Below are positions 17,455-26,216 of a DNA stretch of 64,000 nucleotides, one piece after another. The notes beneath the pieces were generated by a model. It ran no database searches. It saw nothing but the letters and a program-made list of their open reading frames with translations, and had not been told where the DNA came from. The DNA comes from Marinoscillum sp964351885 (GTDB lineage: Bacteria > Bacteroidota > Bacteroidia > Cytophagales > Cyclobacteriaceae), in NCBI GenBank assembly GCA_964351885.1, contig CAYGPP010000001.1, positions 110,137-174,136 on the forward strand, written 5' to 3'. Made by a program: the position numbers and the translations under genes. Each line of letters begins with the position of its first letter. Positions within the stretch are counted from its first letter, which is position 1.

Positions 17455-18870
17455 ATGAAGTACTTTATTCCACTTTTGCTTTTTACGTCCTTCCTTTTTA
17501 TCGCTTGTGAGCTTGAGGAGGAGCAAATCACATCCTCTCAAGATGTGCGGTTACTTTTTAGCACTGATACTGTTTTGTTTGACACACTACTTTCGTCTAG
17601 AACCAGTATTACTAAACGGTTGCGAATATTTAATCCAAACCGAAAAGCAGTCAGGATAGATGAGATAAAAATGGGAGGAGGAGGACGTTCTGGGTTTTCC
17701 ATGATTGTCAATGGTAAATCTGGAGTACGTGTACGAGATGAAGTGCTGAACGGAGGAGACAGTTTATTGATTTTGGTCGATGTTCTTATCGATCCTCAGG
17801 ATAGAAACTTACCATACTTAGTGAAAGATTCATTGTTGGTAAGCTGGGGAAAATATGAGGCATTTGTGCGACTAGTGGCTTTTGGACAAGATGCAAATTT
17901 TATCAATTCACAATCTATTTGTAATGAGATATGGACAGCAGATCGTCCTTATGTGATTTATAATTCCGCAGTAGTAGCGGAGAATTGTAGTCTGACAATA
18001 GAGCCAGGAACGAAAGTTTTTTTGGACAATGGTGCTTCTCTTTTGGTAGAGGGCACCTTGCAATTGCAGGGGGACAGCACAAATCGTATTACAGTTCGGA
18101 ATACCCGTTTTGATGAAGATTACCTAGAAGCTCCTGGTCAGTGGAATGGAATAATATTTCTGGAGACCAGTCGAAACAATGTCGTGAGCTATGCTGATAT
18201 AGAAAATGGACAAATCGGTCTGGGTGTTGGTTATTCTATTTTTACAGGAGATGGGAATCTTTTTATCCTTCCTGAGAAATCTGAACAACAAGTAGACTTA
18301 CAAATTGATCACACGAGTATCAGGCATATGTCTACTGCGGGGGTGTTGGCTTTTTCTTCGAATGTTTATGCTTACAATACAGAAATATATAATGTAGGAG
18401 GGTTTTTGTTTGGAGGATTTGCTGGAGGTAATTATCAATTGGAACATTGTACACTGACCAATTCTTCCAGCTTCTTCATCAATGATGATCCTATGGTTCA
18501 ATTCTCGAATAATCTGGAACACCCTGATGGAGAGTTGTTGCTAGAAAATCTATCGCTCTCTATGACCAATAGCATTATTTGGGGAGAAGGAGCAGAGCAA
18601 CTTTTCATTAGTGATGCGGATGACGCGACCATAGACACTACACTAGTGTCAAACATCATCAAATCAGAAATGAAATGGACCAATAACTTCACTTCTCAGG
18701 AGCGAAATTTTCCTGGCTTCATCGATCCGTTTACTTTTGATTTCCAATTGGATTCTCTAGCTTTTGCTAGAGATAAGGCAGTAGAGTCATTGATATTAGA
18801 TGACTTAAAAGGAGTTTCTCGAGATAGTCAACCAGACATAGGCGCATTCGAGAGAATAGATCAGAAATGA
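17455..18870 (+). CDS. Lipoprotein with right-handed beta-helix repeats
   Basis: The start is placed at ATG 17455 rather than the TTG at 17443 because it gives a standard lipoprotein signal, MKYFIPLLLFTSFLFIAC, with the lipid Cys at residue 18. The body of about 450 residues shows parallel beta-helix character (residues 170-350: EPGTKVFLDNGASLLVEG, NNVVSYADIENGQIG, YAYNTEIYNVGG). It ends in DSQPDIGAFERID, a closing motif common in choice-of-anchor Q/beta-helix surface proteins. The mature N-terminus carries an Ig-like segment (KRLRIFNPNRKAVRIDEI). Likely roles are polysaccharide binding or surface structure. It overlaps the following yjbQ by four bases. Confidence 0.82.
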   Translation: MKYFIPLLLFTSFLFIACELEEEQITSSQDVRLLFSTDTVLFDTLLSSRTSITKRLRIFNPNRKAVRIDEIKMGGGGRSGFSMIVNGKSGVRVRDEVLNGGDSLLILVDVLIDPQDRNLPYLVKDSLLVSWGKYEAFVRLVAFGQDANFINSQSICNEIWTADRPYVIYNSAVVAENCSLTIEPGTKVFLDNGASLLVEGTLQLQGDSTNRITVRNTRFDEDYLEAPGQWNGIIFLETSRNNVVSYADIENGQIGLGVGYSIFTGDGNLFILPEKSEQQVDLQIDHTSIRHMSTAGVLAFSSNVYAYNTEIYNVGGFLFGGFAGGNYQLEHCTLTNSSSFFINDDPMVQFSNNLEHPDGELLLENLSLSMTNSIIWGEGAEQLFISDADDATIDTTLVSNIIKSEMKWTNNFTSQERNFPGFIDPFTFDFQLDSLAFARDKAVESLILDDLKGVSRDSQPDIGAFERIDQK

Positions 18871-19289
18871 AAACGTTCCAGAAAACACTTCGATTAAGTG
18901 CCTATTCAAGGGGATTTCATTTAATTACCAGTGAGGTAACCAAGGCTCTACCTGAGATCAAAGAAATAGATGTTGGGATGTTGCAGGTATTTATCCAACA
19001 TACATCCGCTTCCCTAACTATCAATGAGAATGCCGATCCCACAGTACGATCGGATTTTGAATCTCATATGAACGAGATGATTCCTGAAAACGCGAGTTAT
19101 TATCAACATACTTATGAAGGGCCTGACGATATGCCAGCTCACATCAAAGCTTCATTACTTGGGTCATCGGTTCAAATCCCTATCACCAATGGACGCTTAA
19201 ATCTTGGGACATGGCAGGGAATATACCTATGCGAACATCGGAACTATGGAGGATCTCGCAACCTTGTGCTGACTGCTTGGGGAAATTAG
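18867..19289 (+). CDS. YjbQ / UPF0047 family protein
   Basis: This 140-residue protein belongs to the YjbQ/UPF0047 family, in which a secondary thiamine-phosphate synthase activity has been reported. Conserved residues include the histidine cluster FIQHTSASLTINEN, the region DDMPAHIKASLLGSS with the family histidine, and the C-terminal LGTWQGIYLCEHRN. Length and motif order match the family. Its ATG overlaps the stop of the lipoprotein gene (ATGA). Confidence 0.9.
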   Translation: MKTFQKTLRLSAYSRGFHLITSEVTKALPEIKEIDVGMLQVFIQHTSASLTINENADPTVRSDFESHMNEMIPENASYYQHTYEGPDDMPAHIKASLLGSSVQIPITNGRLNLGTWQGIYLCEHRNYGGSRNLVLTAWGN

Positions 19290-19291
19290 CC

Positions 19292-19333
19292 TTGAGGCAA
19301 AGAAGCACTCACCACTAAGAATTGATGCCTCAA
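19292..19333. repeat. 8-bp inverted repeat between convergent genes
   Basis: TTGAGGCA (19292-19299) and TGCCTCAA (19326-19333) form a perfect inverted repeat separated by 26 bases. It lies between the ends of the convergent yjbQ and yitT genes. There is no T-tract, so it is a weak terminator candidate at best. Confidence 0.35.
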
Positions 19334-19372
19334 TAGAAGAGTATTTTGGCTAGCGAATAACTAGTAAGGATG

Positions 19373-20302
19373 CTATAAAACTTTTGACTTTTTCTTTGTT
19401 ACTCCTTTGAGTTTTTTGAGAGGAAGCTTCTTTATCCTTCCTCCACGTATATCCTTCACTTTAGACATTACAAGGAAGGCACTTGGATCGATCATATCGA
19501 TTTGGGCCTCCAGTCTCGATACCTCCAAACGCGTGATCACAGTATATAAAATATTGGTTTCGGCAGCTTTCTTTTGCTCTAGACTAAAGCCTTTGCTTCC
19601 ATGGTATATGGTAGCTCCCCGACGTAAGTCTGTAAGGATCATTTGTCGAATTTTAATGTGCTTATCAGAGATGATTGTGACTCCAATGTATTCTTCAAAA
19701 CCCTCCAAAATGAAATCCACCGTTCTCGAAGCTGCGAAATATGTAATGACAGAATAAAGTGCTGTTTCTACTGAGATCAAATATGCCGCGACTGTAAAGA
19801 TGATTACGTTAAAGACCAGAATAAGCTCTCCAACTGAAAAGCCAATTTTCTTACCAAGGTATATTGCTAAAACCTCTGTTCCGTCGATGATTGCTCCACC
19901 CCGTATGGAAAAGCCGATTCCCATACCAAGAAATAACCCGCCAAATACAGCGACAAGGAGCGGCTCTTCGGTAATTACCGGAAAGTGAAAATGATAAACT
20001 ACAAGAGCTAAGAGGGAAATACTCAGAAAACTTTTTATTGCGAAGCTCCTGCCAATTTGCTTCCAACCCATGATGAGAAATGGGATGTTGATTAGGAAGA
20101 TGTATATCGAAGGTCGACCTTCTGTTACTACCGCCAAGAGGAGTGAAATACCCGTAACACCTCCATCCAACACATCGTTTGGCAACAGAAAACTTTCAAG
20201 CCCAATCACCGCACAACCCACGCCAACAAGCATCATAAAGGCATCCTTAATGAGCTGGCGAACTCTGATTTTGAATGTGTTCGGTTCTAGTAATTCTGAC
20301 AT
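19373..20302 (-). CDS. YitT family membrane protein with C-terminal DUF2179 domain
   Basis: This 309-residue inner-membrane protein has five to six transmembrane helices in the first 200 residues (DAFMMLVGVGCAVIGLESF, GGLFLGMGIGFSIRGGAIIDG). They are followed by a cytoplasmic DUF2179 domain (about 225-300: GVTIISDKHIKIRQMI, SAFLVMSKVKDIRGG). This is the standard YitT architecture. Members are widespread and mostly of unknown transport function. The very basic C-terminus (KLPLKKLKGVTKKK) is a plausible cytoplasmic tail. It is monocistronic. Confidence 0.9.
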   Translation of the reverse strand: MSELLEPNTFKIRVRQLIKDAFMMLVGVGCAVIGLESFLLPNDVLDGGVTGISLLLAVVTEGRPSIYIFLINIPFLIMGWKQIGRSFAIKSFLSISLLALVVYHFHFPVITEEPLLVAVFGGLFLGMGIGFSIRGGAIIDGTEVLAIYLGKKIGFSVGELILVFNVIIFTVAAYLISVETALYSVITYFAASRTVDFILEGFEEYIGVTIISDKHIKIRQMILTDLRRGATIYHGSKGFSLEQKKAAETNILYTVITRLEVSRLEAQIDMIDPSAFLVMSKVKDIRGGRIKKLPLKKLKGVTKKKSKVL

Positions 20303-20507
20303 GCGGCAAAAGTACGCTTAACGATTAATATAATTCGTGGAATATTCAACTGGTGGGTTCTTTTTGATAACCCGACAAGTCTTTTATCATAATCAAACTA
20401 GGAAAGCTATTAAAGAGCGAGTGCCACATTATAATAGAAGATCACACGATGGCTGAACATTGATTAAAGAGGAAAGGCAAGGTGTAAAACCATAGGTTAA
20501 TGATGGT

Positions 20508-21551
20508 CTAATTCAATTCTAAAATGACAACTTTATCATCCATAACAGTTCCTACAAAAACCTTTTCCTTGTGAGGAACAGCCACAGTGGATGACGATAT
20601 GTTTTGACCATCGTCCACAAAGACAGACTCCAATTCATAATGGCCTTTGTCCTTATAATCGATTTTAATAATCTCAGATGGTGAGATTGGGCTATTGCCT
20701 TTGGAGTAACTAGCAAAGGTGAGCAAGTTTGGGTGGCACCCGATCCAGAGATTTCCAAGTTCATCAAACTCTATGTTGTCCACCCCAGTGCCAGTCGGGA
20801 TGTCCTCAACGAATGATAATGATTTGTCAGAATTAATCTTAAAAACTTTCAACAGGAAATTACGAGGAGAAGCAACGAACATTAAGTTCCGTTCTTGATC
20901 GATATTGATACCATTTGCATAGGCTATGCCGGATGCAACTGCACTGTAAGTATAACCATTGAAGTAAACAATTCCCGATTTCTTAAGACCAAGATAATCC
21001 TCCAAAATGCGCATGAACCCAGGTTGGTAATGATGATCATTCGTGAAGTAAAAACTTACTGGAGAATCAGCAATAATATCATTTGGGCTAACCAATGATT
21101 TATCCTTCAAAGTCTCTTGGTGAGTTAATGTGCCGTTATTCAATAAAAACCTCTCAATGGTATGCTTACCATCGAAATGGTTAATAACCAAAAGTTGATA
21201 GCCAGAGTCGAGTTTGAGAAGAGATATACCATGGGGATAAAACGGCTTTGCGAATTTGAAATCCAGCAGTCTTGAAGAATATGGCTGGGCAGTTAAGTCT
21301 ACATAATACAGTCCACCTTGTATCGGTATTCCGTCTCTTCGAGAGGCACGATCATCTGAGGAGATAATGATAAAATTATCACTACGACTGATAGCAATAT
21401 CTTCTGCCCCGCTGATACGTAAATTCTGAATAATTTTATCCGTGTTCTTTGAAATAATTTTTCTAAAAAAGCCTCCTGAATACAAGATGTTTAGAACTAA
21501 TGCCGCAAATAGTATAATGACTATGGAAAGAAAGATCAATACTTTTTTCAT
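20508..21551 (-). CDS. Paraoxonase/arylesterase-like beta-propeller protein
   Basis: This 347-residue protein has an uncleaved N-terminal anchor (VLIFLSIVIILFAALVLNIL) and a six-bladed propeller related to paraoxonases and SMP-30. It shows the PON-type calcium and active-site signatures: SGAEDIAISR, FYPHGISL, PNDIIADSPVSFYFTNDHHY, ANGINIDQERNLMFVAS, GTGVDNIEFDELGNLWIGCHPN and STVAVPHKEKVFVGTVMDD. PON-like enzymes hydrolyse lactones, including acyl-homoserine lactones, and aryl esters. Membrane anchoring would place it facing the periplasm. The family is clear; the substrate is inferred. Confidence 0.85.
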   Translation of the reverse strand: MKKVLIFLSIVIILFAALVLNILYSGGFFRKIISKNTDKIIQNLRISGAEDIAISRSDNFIIISSDDRASRRDGIPIQGGLYYVDLTAQPYSSRLLDFKFAKPFYPHGISLLKLDSGYQLLVINHFDGKHTIERFLLNNGTLTHQETLKDKSLVSPNDIIADSPVSFYFTNDHHYQPGFMRILEDYLGLKKSGIVYFNGYTYSAVASGIAYANGINIDQERNLMFVASPRNFLLKVFKINSDKSLSFVEDIPTGTGVDNIEFDELGNLWIGCHPNLLTFASYSKGNSPISPSEIIKIDYKDKGHYELESVFVDDGQNISSSTVAVPHKEKVFVGTVMDDKVVILELN

Positions 21552-21599
21552 ATCTCTAAATTTAGTCTGTTCTGTATTGAAAATCCCTGTTAATATTCA

Positions 21600-22100
21600 A
21601 TGACTAATCATTATCAAGACCTAGATTTACATGATAATCTAGTAATTAGCATGAGAATAGAAGAGGAAATAAGAGTAGAGGCGTTTGTCTCCGAGCGACA
21701 TAAGCTTAGCACTAATTTGATATACACGCATTATTGGGCCTATGATAGATTACAGGAGTTATATGGAAAATTTGAGTTGACTCCCCAGCAGCATAATGTG
21801 TTACGAATTCTCAGAAGCGCTTTTCCTCACTCCTTTACTACTTCTCAAATTCTGGATCGAATGATGGAGAAAAATGCTGGAGTTTCAAGAATAGTTGATC
21901 GTTTGGTAAAAAAAGAGTTGGTACTTAAGGAAGTTTCGAAAACAGACAAAAGACTTGTGGATATCACTATTTCTTACAAAGGACATGCGCTTTGTGAGCA
22001 TATGGATGAAGAACGAGAACGAATAGACTCGATTTATCAAAACCTGACAGAGAACGAAACGGAGCAATTAAATAATCTCCTAGACAAGCTTCGGGGATGA
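21600..22100 (+). CDS. MarR-family transcriptional regulator
   Basis: This 166-residue protein has the MarR winged helix: TTSQILDRMMEKNAGVSRIVDRLVKKELV forms the helix-turn-helix and KTDKRLVDITISYKGHAL the wing. A shorter start at Met18 (21651) is possible because the first 17 residues are polar and outside the fold. It overlaps the following oxidoreductase by four bases, so the pair is an operon in which the regulator probably responds to a quinone or electrophile. It is divergent from the paraoxonase gene (48-base gap), which may share the regulatory region. Confidence 0.9.
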   Translation: MTNHYQDLDLHDNLVISMRIEEEIRVEAFVSERHKLSTNLIYTHYWAYDRLQELYGKFELTPQQHNVLRILRSAFPHSFTTSQILDRMMEKNAGVSRIVDRLVKKELVLKEVSKTDKRLVDITISYKGHALCEHMDEERERIDSIYQNLTENETEQLNNLLDKLRG

Positions 22101-23065
22101 AAGCAGCTGTAACAACCAAAGCCGGACTGCCGTCGGTCATTGAAATAAGAGAGGTTTCTAAACCAATAGTCAAAGAAGGTTGGGTTCTTATCAAAGTGAA
22201 AGCTTTTGGGCTAAATCGTTCTGAGATGTTTACCAGAAAAGGAGACTCTCCAGGAGTTGAGTTTCCTAGAATCCAAGGAATTGAGTGTGCAGGGTTTGTT
22301 GAAGAAGACCCAAGTTCGACTTATAAAAAGGGACAAAAAGTCATTGCCCTTATGGGTGGAATGGGACGGTTTTTTGATGGAGGTTATGCCGAGTACACAT
22401 TAGTCCCGAAAGAGGTTGTTATTCCTTTTAAGAGTGATTTGCCATGGAAAGTTGTAGGTGCTTTACCTGAGATGTTTCAAACTGTATATGGATCACTTAA
22501 TCAAGCGCTTGAGATCAAGAAAGACGAAACTTTATTAATTAGAGGAGGAACATCCTCTATTGGAATGATGGCTTGCCAACTAGCCAAACATCAGGGACTT
22601 ACTGTTATTTCGACTACACGAAACCCAGCTAAAGTCCAGTTTCTAAAAGAAAATGGAGCGGATCATGTTATAATTGACAATGGGGAAATAGCGGAATTGG
22701 TTAGAAATATACTCCCTGAGGGAGTCAATAAAGTTTTGGAACTAGTAGGAACAGTAACCCTTAAGGATTCTCTTAAGTGTATCAGCAAAGGGGGTACGGT
22801 CTGTATGACTGGCATCCTTGGTAACGAGTGGACTTTGAAGGATTTCTCCCCAATGGGAGATATTCCATCATTGGGTAAATTGACGATGTATTCTGGTGAA
22901 GCATCGAATTTGACTGTTGATGCGTTGAATGAATTTCTTACCGCAGTAGAGAGTGGTGAGATTAACCCAAATATTGATCGTGTATTTTCTTTGGATCAAA
23001 TAGTAGAGGCTCATGAATACATGGAAAGCAATGCTGCAAAAGGCAAGCTCCTAGTGCTTACATAA
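22097..23065 (+). CDS. Zinc-type/quinone oxidoreductase (MDR superfamily)
   Basis: This 322-residue medium-chain reductase has the GroES-like N-terminal domain (LIKVKAFGLNRSEMFTRKG, FPRIQGIECAGFVEE) and a Rossmann domain with LIRGGTSSIGMMACQLAKH. It lacks the Cys-rich structural zinc lobe, so it fits the quinone oxidoreductase/enoyl reductase branch. Such enzymes reduce quinones or alpha,beta-unsaturated carbonyls with NADPH. It is translationally coupled to the upstream MarR gene, a common arrangement for electrophile detoxification. Confidence 0.9.
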   Translation: MKAAVTTKAGLPSVIEIREVSKPIVKEGWVLIKVKAFGLNRSEMFTRKGDSPGVEFPRIQGIECAGFVEEDPSSTYKKGQKVIALMGGMGRFFDGGYAEYTLVPKEVVIPFKSDLPWKVVGALPEMFQTVYGSLNQALEIKKDETLLIRGGTSSIGMMACQLAKHQGLTVISTTRNPAKVQFLKENGADHVIIDNGEIAELVRNILPEGVNKVLELVGTVTLKDSLKCISKGGTVCMTGILGNEWTLKDFSPMGDIPSLGKLTMYSGEASNLTVDALNEFLTAVESGEINPNIDRVFSLDQIVEAHEYMESNAAKGKLLVLT

Positions 23066-23125
23066 TTTTCCTTTAGGCTTTTAGTCCTGATTGGGACATT
23101 GCTGATTGTCATATTAAACCTTTAA

Positions 23126-23146
23126 TTTGATCTGCGTTAGATCAAA
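23126..23146 (+). promoter_or_regulatory. Perfect inverted repeat operator before the redox-signalling operon
   Basis: TTTGATCT (23126-23133) and AGATCAAA (23139-23146) are perfect reverse complements separated by GCGTT, ending 12 bases before the ATG at 23159. The TTGAT/ATCAA half-sites resemble those recognised by CRP/FNR-family regulators, but the spacing is wider than in the classical TTGAT-N4-ATCAA. Its position over the likely start of transcription suggests repression or autoregulation. Confidence 0.6.
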
Positions 23147-23158
23147 CTAAAAACATTG

Positions 23159-24547
23159 ATGACTGCACTAACCACGCTCCAAGAAATCCCTGAGTTTAAG
23201 AATGTACCCAAGTCGCAGCTGCAATGGCTACTAGATGAAGGAGAAATCAAGACTTATGATACTGGAGGGCTGATATTTCAGCCTGGAGATTCTATTGATT
23301 CTCTCATTATTATTCTGGAAGGTCAAGCCGTAATCAAAGCAAAGCAAGGCAATCAATTTAGAAAGGTGGCCACCCTAGAGAAATATGCCATCACCGGCAA
23401 TTTGCCTTATTCGAGAGCAGACAAGGCTTTTGGTTATGCTGAGGTAACTAATTCCACTACAACGCTGATGTTACCAAAAACTAAGTTTCGAGAGATGATT
23501 GTTGATAATGTAGAGCTGACTACAGCACTAGTACATACTATGAGTAGTAGGATAAGGGATTTCACAAAGTCACAACAACAAAATGACAAGATGATGGCGC
23601 TTGGTAAGCTTTCCGCCGGGCTCGCACATGAACTTAATAATCCATCCGCCGCAATTTTAAGAAGTGCTCAAAACCTCGGAAAGCATTTGAAGCAGATTCC
23701 GGAAGGGTTTAAAAAGGTGATAAAAATCACGATGACAGACGAGCAAGTGGATATTGCCAATAAGATTTTGTTTGATAAAATGTCTTCAGAGAAGCCTAAG
23801 TTGAGCATGATGGAGAAGTCATCTCTAGAAGATGAACTGCTTGATTGGTTAGAGGAGAACGAAATTGAAGATGCCGAAGAGGTTGCAGAAAACCTTGCTG
23901 CCTTTGGTTTTGACATGGACGATATGGATAAGATCGCTACTCAAGTACAGTCGAAGGATTTGCAGCCAGTCATTCATTGGTTCAACCAAATGCTTGTCAC
24001 GGATAGTTTGGTTGATGAAATTAAGGATGCTTCGCAGCGAATTAATACGCTAGTCACTTCCGTGAAAAGCTATACCCATATGGATCAGGCTCCAGAGAAA
24101 AAGGCAACTGATGTGCATATTGGACTTGACAACACCTTGGCAATGCTCAACCATAAAATCAAAAAGAATCAAATCAAGGTTCGAAAGGAATTTGATTTCG
24201 AAATAGCTAAACCGTGCATATTGGTAAGTGAAATGAATCAAGTTTGGACGAATGTTATCGATAATGCCATTGATGCAATGGAAGAATCAGAAACCAAGGA
24301 ACTAACGATTCGAACAGTTCAGGACGGTCAGTTCGTAAATGTTTTCATAGCAGATTCAGGCTCTGGAATCCCCGAGTCTGCACAAGGAAAGGTTTTTGAT
24401 CCATTCTTTACTACAAAATCAATTGGTCAAGGAACAGGTCTGGGAATGGAGGTTGTCCATCAGATTGTTACACAGCACAATGGTTCAATCACTTTTGAAA
24501 CTGAGCCGGGAAAAACAGAATTCAAAATTTGCATTCCTATCAAATAA
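23159..24547 (+). CDS. Histidine kinase with N-terminal cyclic-nucleotide-binding-fold domain
   Basis: ATG 23159 is preferred to the TTG at 23156. The 462-residue soluble kinase begins with a cNMP-binding fold (about 12-135: FKNVPKSQLQWLLDEG, FQPGDSIDSLIIILEGQAV). Its phosphate-binding cassette is unusual (ITGNLPYSRADKAFGYAEV), without the standard Glu...Arg-Ala/Ser-Ala, so it may bind another ligand. The dimerisation helix carries His157 in LSAGLAHELNNP. An acidic insert of about 100 residues (180-290) separates it from the next helical part. The HATPase domain has the N-box VIDNAIDAME, the G1 box DSGSGIP and the G2 box GTGLGMEV. There is no transmembrane segment, so it senses an internal signal. 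The next gene begins three bases later. Confidence 0.9.
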   Translation: MTALTTLQEIPEFKNVPKSQLQWLLDEGEIKTYDTGGLIFQPGDSIDSLIIILEGQAVIKAKQGNQFRKVATLEKYAITGNLPYSRADKAFGYAEVTNSTTTLMLPKTKFREMIVDNVELTTALVHTMSSRIRDFTKSQQQNDKMMALGKLSAGLAHELNNPSAAILRSAQNLGKHLKQIPEGFKKVIKITMTDEQVDIANKILFDKMSSEKPKLSMMEKSSLEDELLDWLEENEIEDAEEVAENLAAFGFDMDDMDKIATQVQSKDLQPVIHWFNQMLVTDSLVDEIKDASQRINTLVTSVKSYTHMDQAPEKKATDVHIGLDNTLAMLNHKIKKNQIKVRKEFDFEIAKPCILVSEMNQVWTNVIDNAIDAMEESETKELTIRTVQDGQFVNVFIADSGSGIPESAQGKVFDPFFTTKSIGQGTGLGMEVVHQIVTQHNGSITFETEPGKTEFKICIPIK

Positions 24548-24550
24548 GTT

Positions 24551-26212
24551 ATGAAAAAGCCAATCATATTTCTAATCGATGATGATCCTGCTGTACTCAA
24601 AGCGGTCACCAGAGATATCAGATCGGAGTACAGAAGTAATTATAAAATACTAGCAACTGAGTCTGCTAAAGAAGGGTTAGAAGCTCTCAGAGATTTGAAG
24701 AATAAAGGCGATGTTGTGGCTCTTTTTATCTCAGACCAGAAGATGCCAGAGATGCTTGGAGTAGAGTTTTTGGAGCAAGCCAAAACATTTTACCCTGAGG
24801 CTAAAAGAATATTATTGACAGCCTACTCTGATACCGACGCTGCAATCAAAGCAATCAATGATGTGCAACTTGATTATTATCTCATGAAGCCTTGGGATCC
24901 GCCAGAGGAGAAGCTTTATCCTGTGATCAATGATCAATTAGATGAGTGGCAGAATAATTACCGACCAGAATTCGAAGGGATAAAAATTATCGGTTTTCAA
25001 TGGTCGCCAAAATCTCATCATATCAAGGATTTCCTATCCGGAAACTTGATTCCATATCAATGGCTGGATATAGAAAGTTCAGAAGAGGCAGATCAACTTA
25101 CCCAAATCAATGCGATTGAGCGTGCGGATCTTCCTGTCGTATTCTTTGAAGATGGCAGCTATCTTAAGAACCCTACGCTTACGGAAATAGGGAATAAAAC
25201 AGGGATGAATGTTCAGGCGAAGCAAAAAATGTACGATGTTGCCATCATTGGTGCAGGACCAGCAGGGTTAGCATCAGCTGTATATGGAGGATCGGAAGGG
25301 CTCAATACCTTGCTAATCGAAAAGAGAGCTCCAGGAGGACAGGCTGGAACTAGCTCGAGGATTGAGAATTATCTCGGTTTCCCAAAAGGACTTAGCGGCG
25401 CAGAATTATCTCATCGAGCAATAACTCAAGCAACTCGTTTTGGTATTGAGTTTTTATCTCCTCAAGAAGTTGAGAAACTAGAGGTGAGGGATAATTATAA
25501 GATTTTAACGCTGAAAGACGGGTCTGTTATTAACACCAAAAGTGTGATTGTCACAACGGGCGTGGACTACCGCAAGCACCCAGCGAAAGGGATAGACGAT
25601 TTTACCGGTGCGGGTATCTACTATGGCGCTGCGACGACCGAAGCGGGAGCATGTAAGGGTGAAGATGTATACATGGTAGGAGGAGGGAATAGTGCCGGTC
25701 AGGCAGCCATGTATCTTTCAAAGTTTGCCAAGAATGTATATATCGTGGTTCGCAAACCTGATTTGTCCTCTAGTATGTCTCAATATTTGATCGACCAGAT
25801 TGCTAATACGGACAATATCCATGTGCTCGGTCACACGGAGCTGGTGGAGGTTTTGGGAGAAGACAGGCTTCATTTCATTGAATTGCAAGACACTCATAGC
25901 AAAGAGGTCAAGAAGGTTCCTGCGGCAGCACTATTTATTTTCATTGGGGCAAAACCAATCACGGACTGGCTGCAATTATCTTTATTGAAAGATCCAAGAG
26001 GCTTTTTGGAGACAGGGAACTCGTTAACCAAGTACGATAATTTCAAAAAAGTATGGAAGCTTGATCGTGAGCCATTTTTATTGGAGACCTGTATTCCAGG
26101 AATTTTTGCTGCTGGGGATGTAAGAGCCGGCGCTATGAATCGGGTGGCATCAGCAGTGGGAGAAGGTAGCATGGCTATCAAATTTGTACATGAATATTTA
26201 GCAGAAAACTAA
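24551..26212 (+). CDS. Receiver domain fused to glutaredoxin-like and thioredoxin-reductase-like modules
   Basis: The 553 residues hold three modules. The receiver (1-125) has Asp10-12, phospho-acceptor Asp62 (FISDQKMPE), Thr90 and Lys113. A glutaredoxin/thioredoxin-like fold (about 143-222) has the active-site position WSPKSHH (Ser152-Pro-Lys-Ser155) and a cis-Pro-like LPVVFF (Pro195). The FAD/NAD(P)H reductase module (227-553) has GAGPAG at 234-239, GGGNSAG at 377-383 and the FAD-binding GIFAAGDVR. The reductase redox motif is YYGAATTEA (359-363 GAATT) where TrxR has CATC. Only two cysteines exist (Cys368 and one in LLETCIPG), not in a CxxC. The response regulator/TrxR fusion is a known protein type whose output is not settled. 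It must be the partner of the upstream kinase. Confidence 0.92.
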   Translation: MKKPIIFLIDDDPAVLKAVTRDIRSEYRSNYKILATESAKEGLEALRDLKNKGDVVALFISDQKMPEMLGVEFLEQAKTFYPEAKRILLTAYSDTDAAIKAINDVQLDYYLMKPWDPPEEKLYPVINDQLDEWQNNYRPEFEGIKIIGFQWSPKSHHIKDFLSGNLIPYQWLDIESSEEADQLTQINAIERADLPVVFFEDGSYLKNPTLTEIGNKTGMNVQAKQKMYDVAIIGAGPAGLASAVYGGSEGLNTLLIEKRAPGGQAGTSSRIENYLGFPKGLSGAELSHRAITQATRFGIEFLSPQEVEKLEVRDNYKILTLKDGSVINTKSVIVTTGVDYRKHPAKGIDDFTGAGIYYGAATTEAGACKGEDVYMVGGGNSAGQAAMYLSKFAKNVYIVVRKPDLSSSMSQYLIDQIANTDNIHVLGHTELVEVLGEDRLHFIELQDTHSKEVKKVPAAALFIFIGAKPITDWLQLSLLKDPRGFLETGNSLTKYDNFKKVWKLDREPFLLETCIPGIFAAGDVRAGAMNRVASAVGEGSMAIKFVHEYLAEN

Positions 26213-26216
26213 AATT

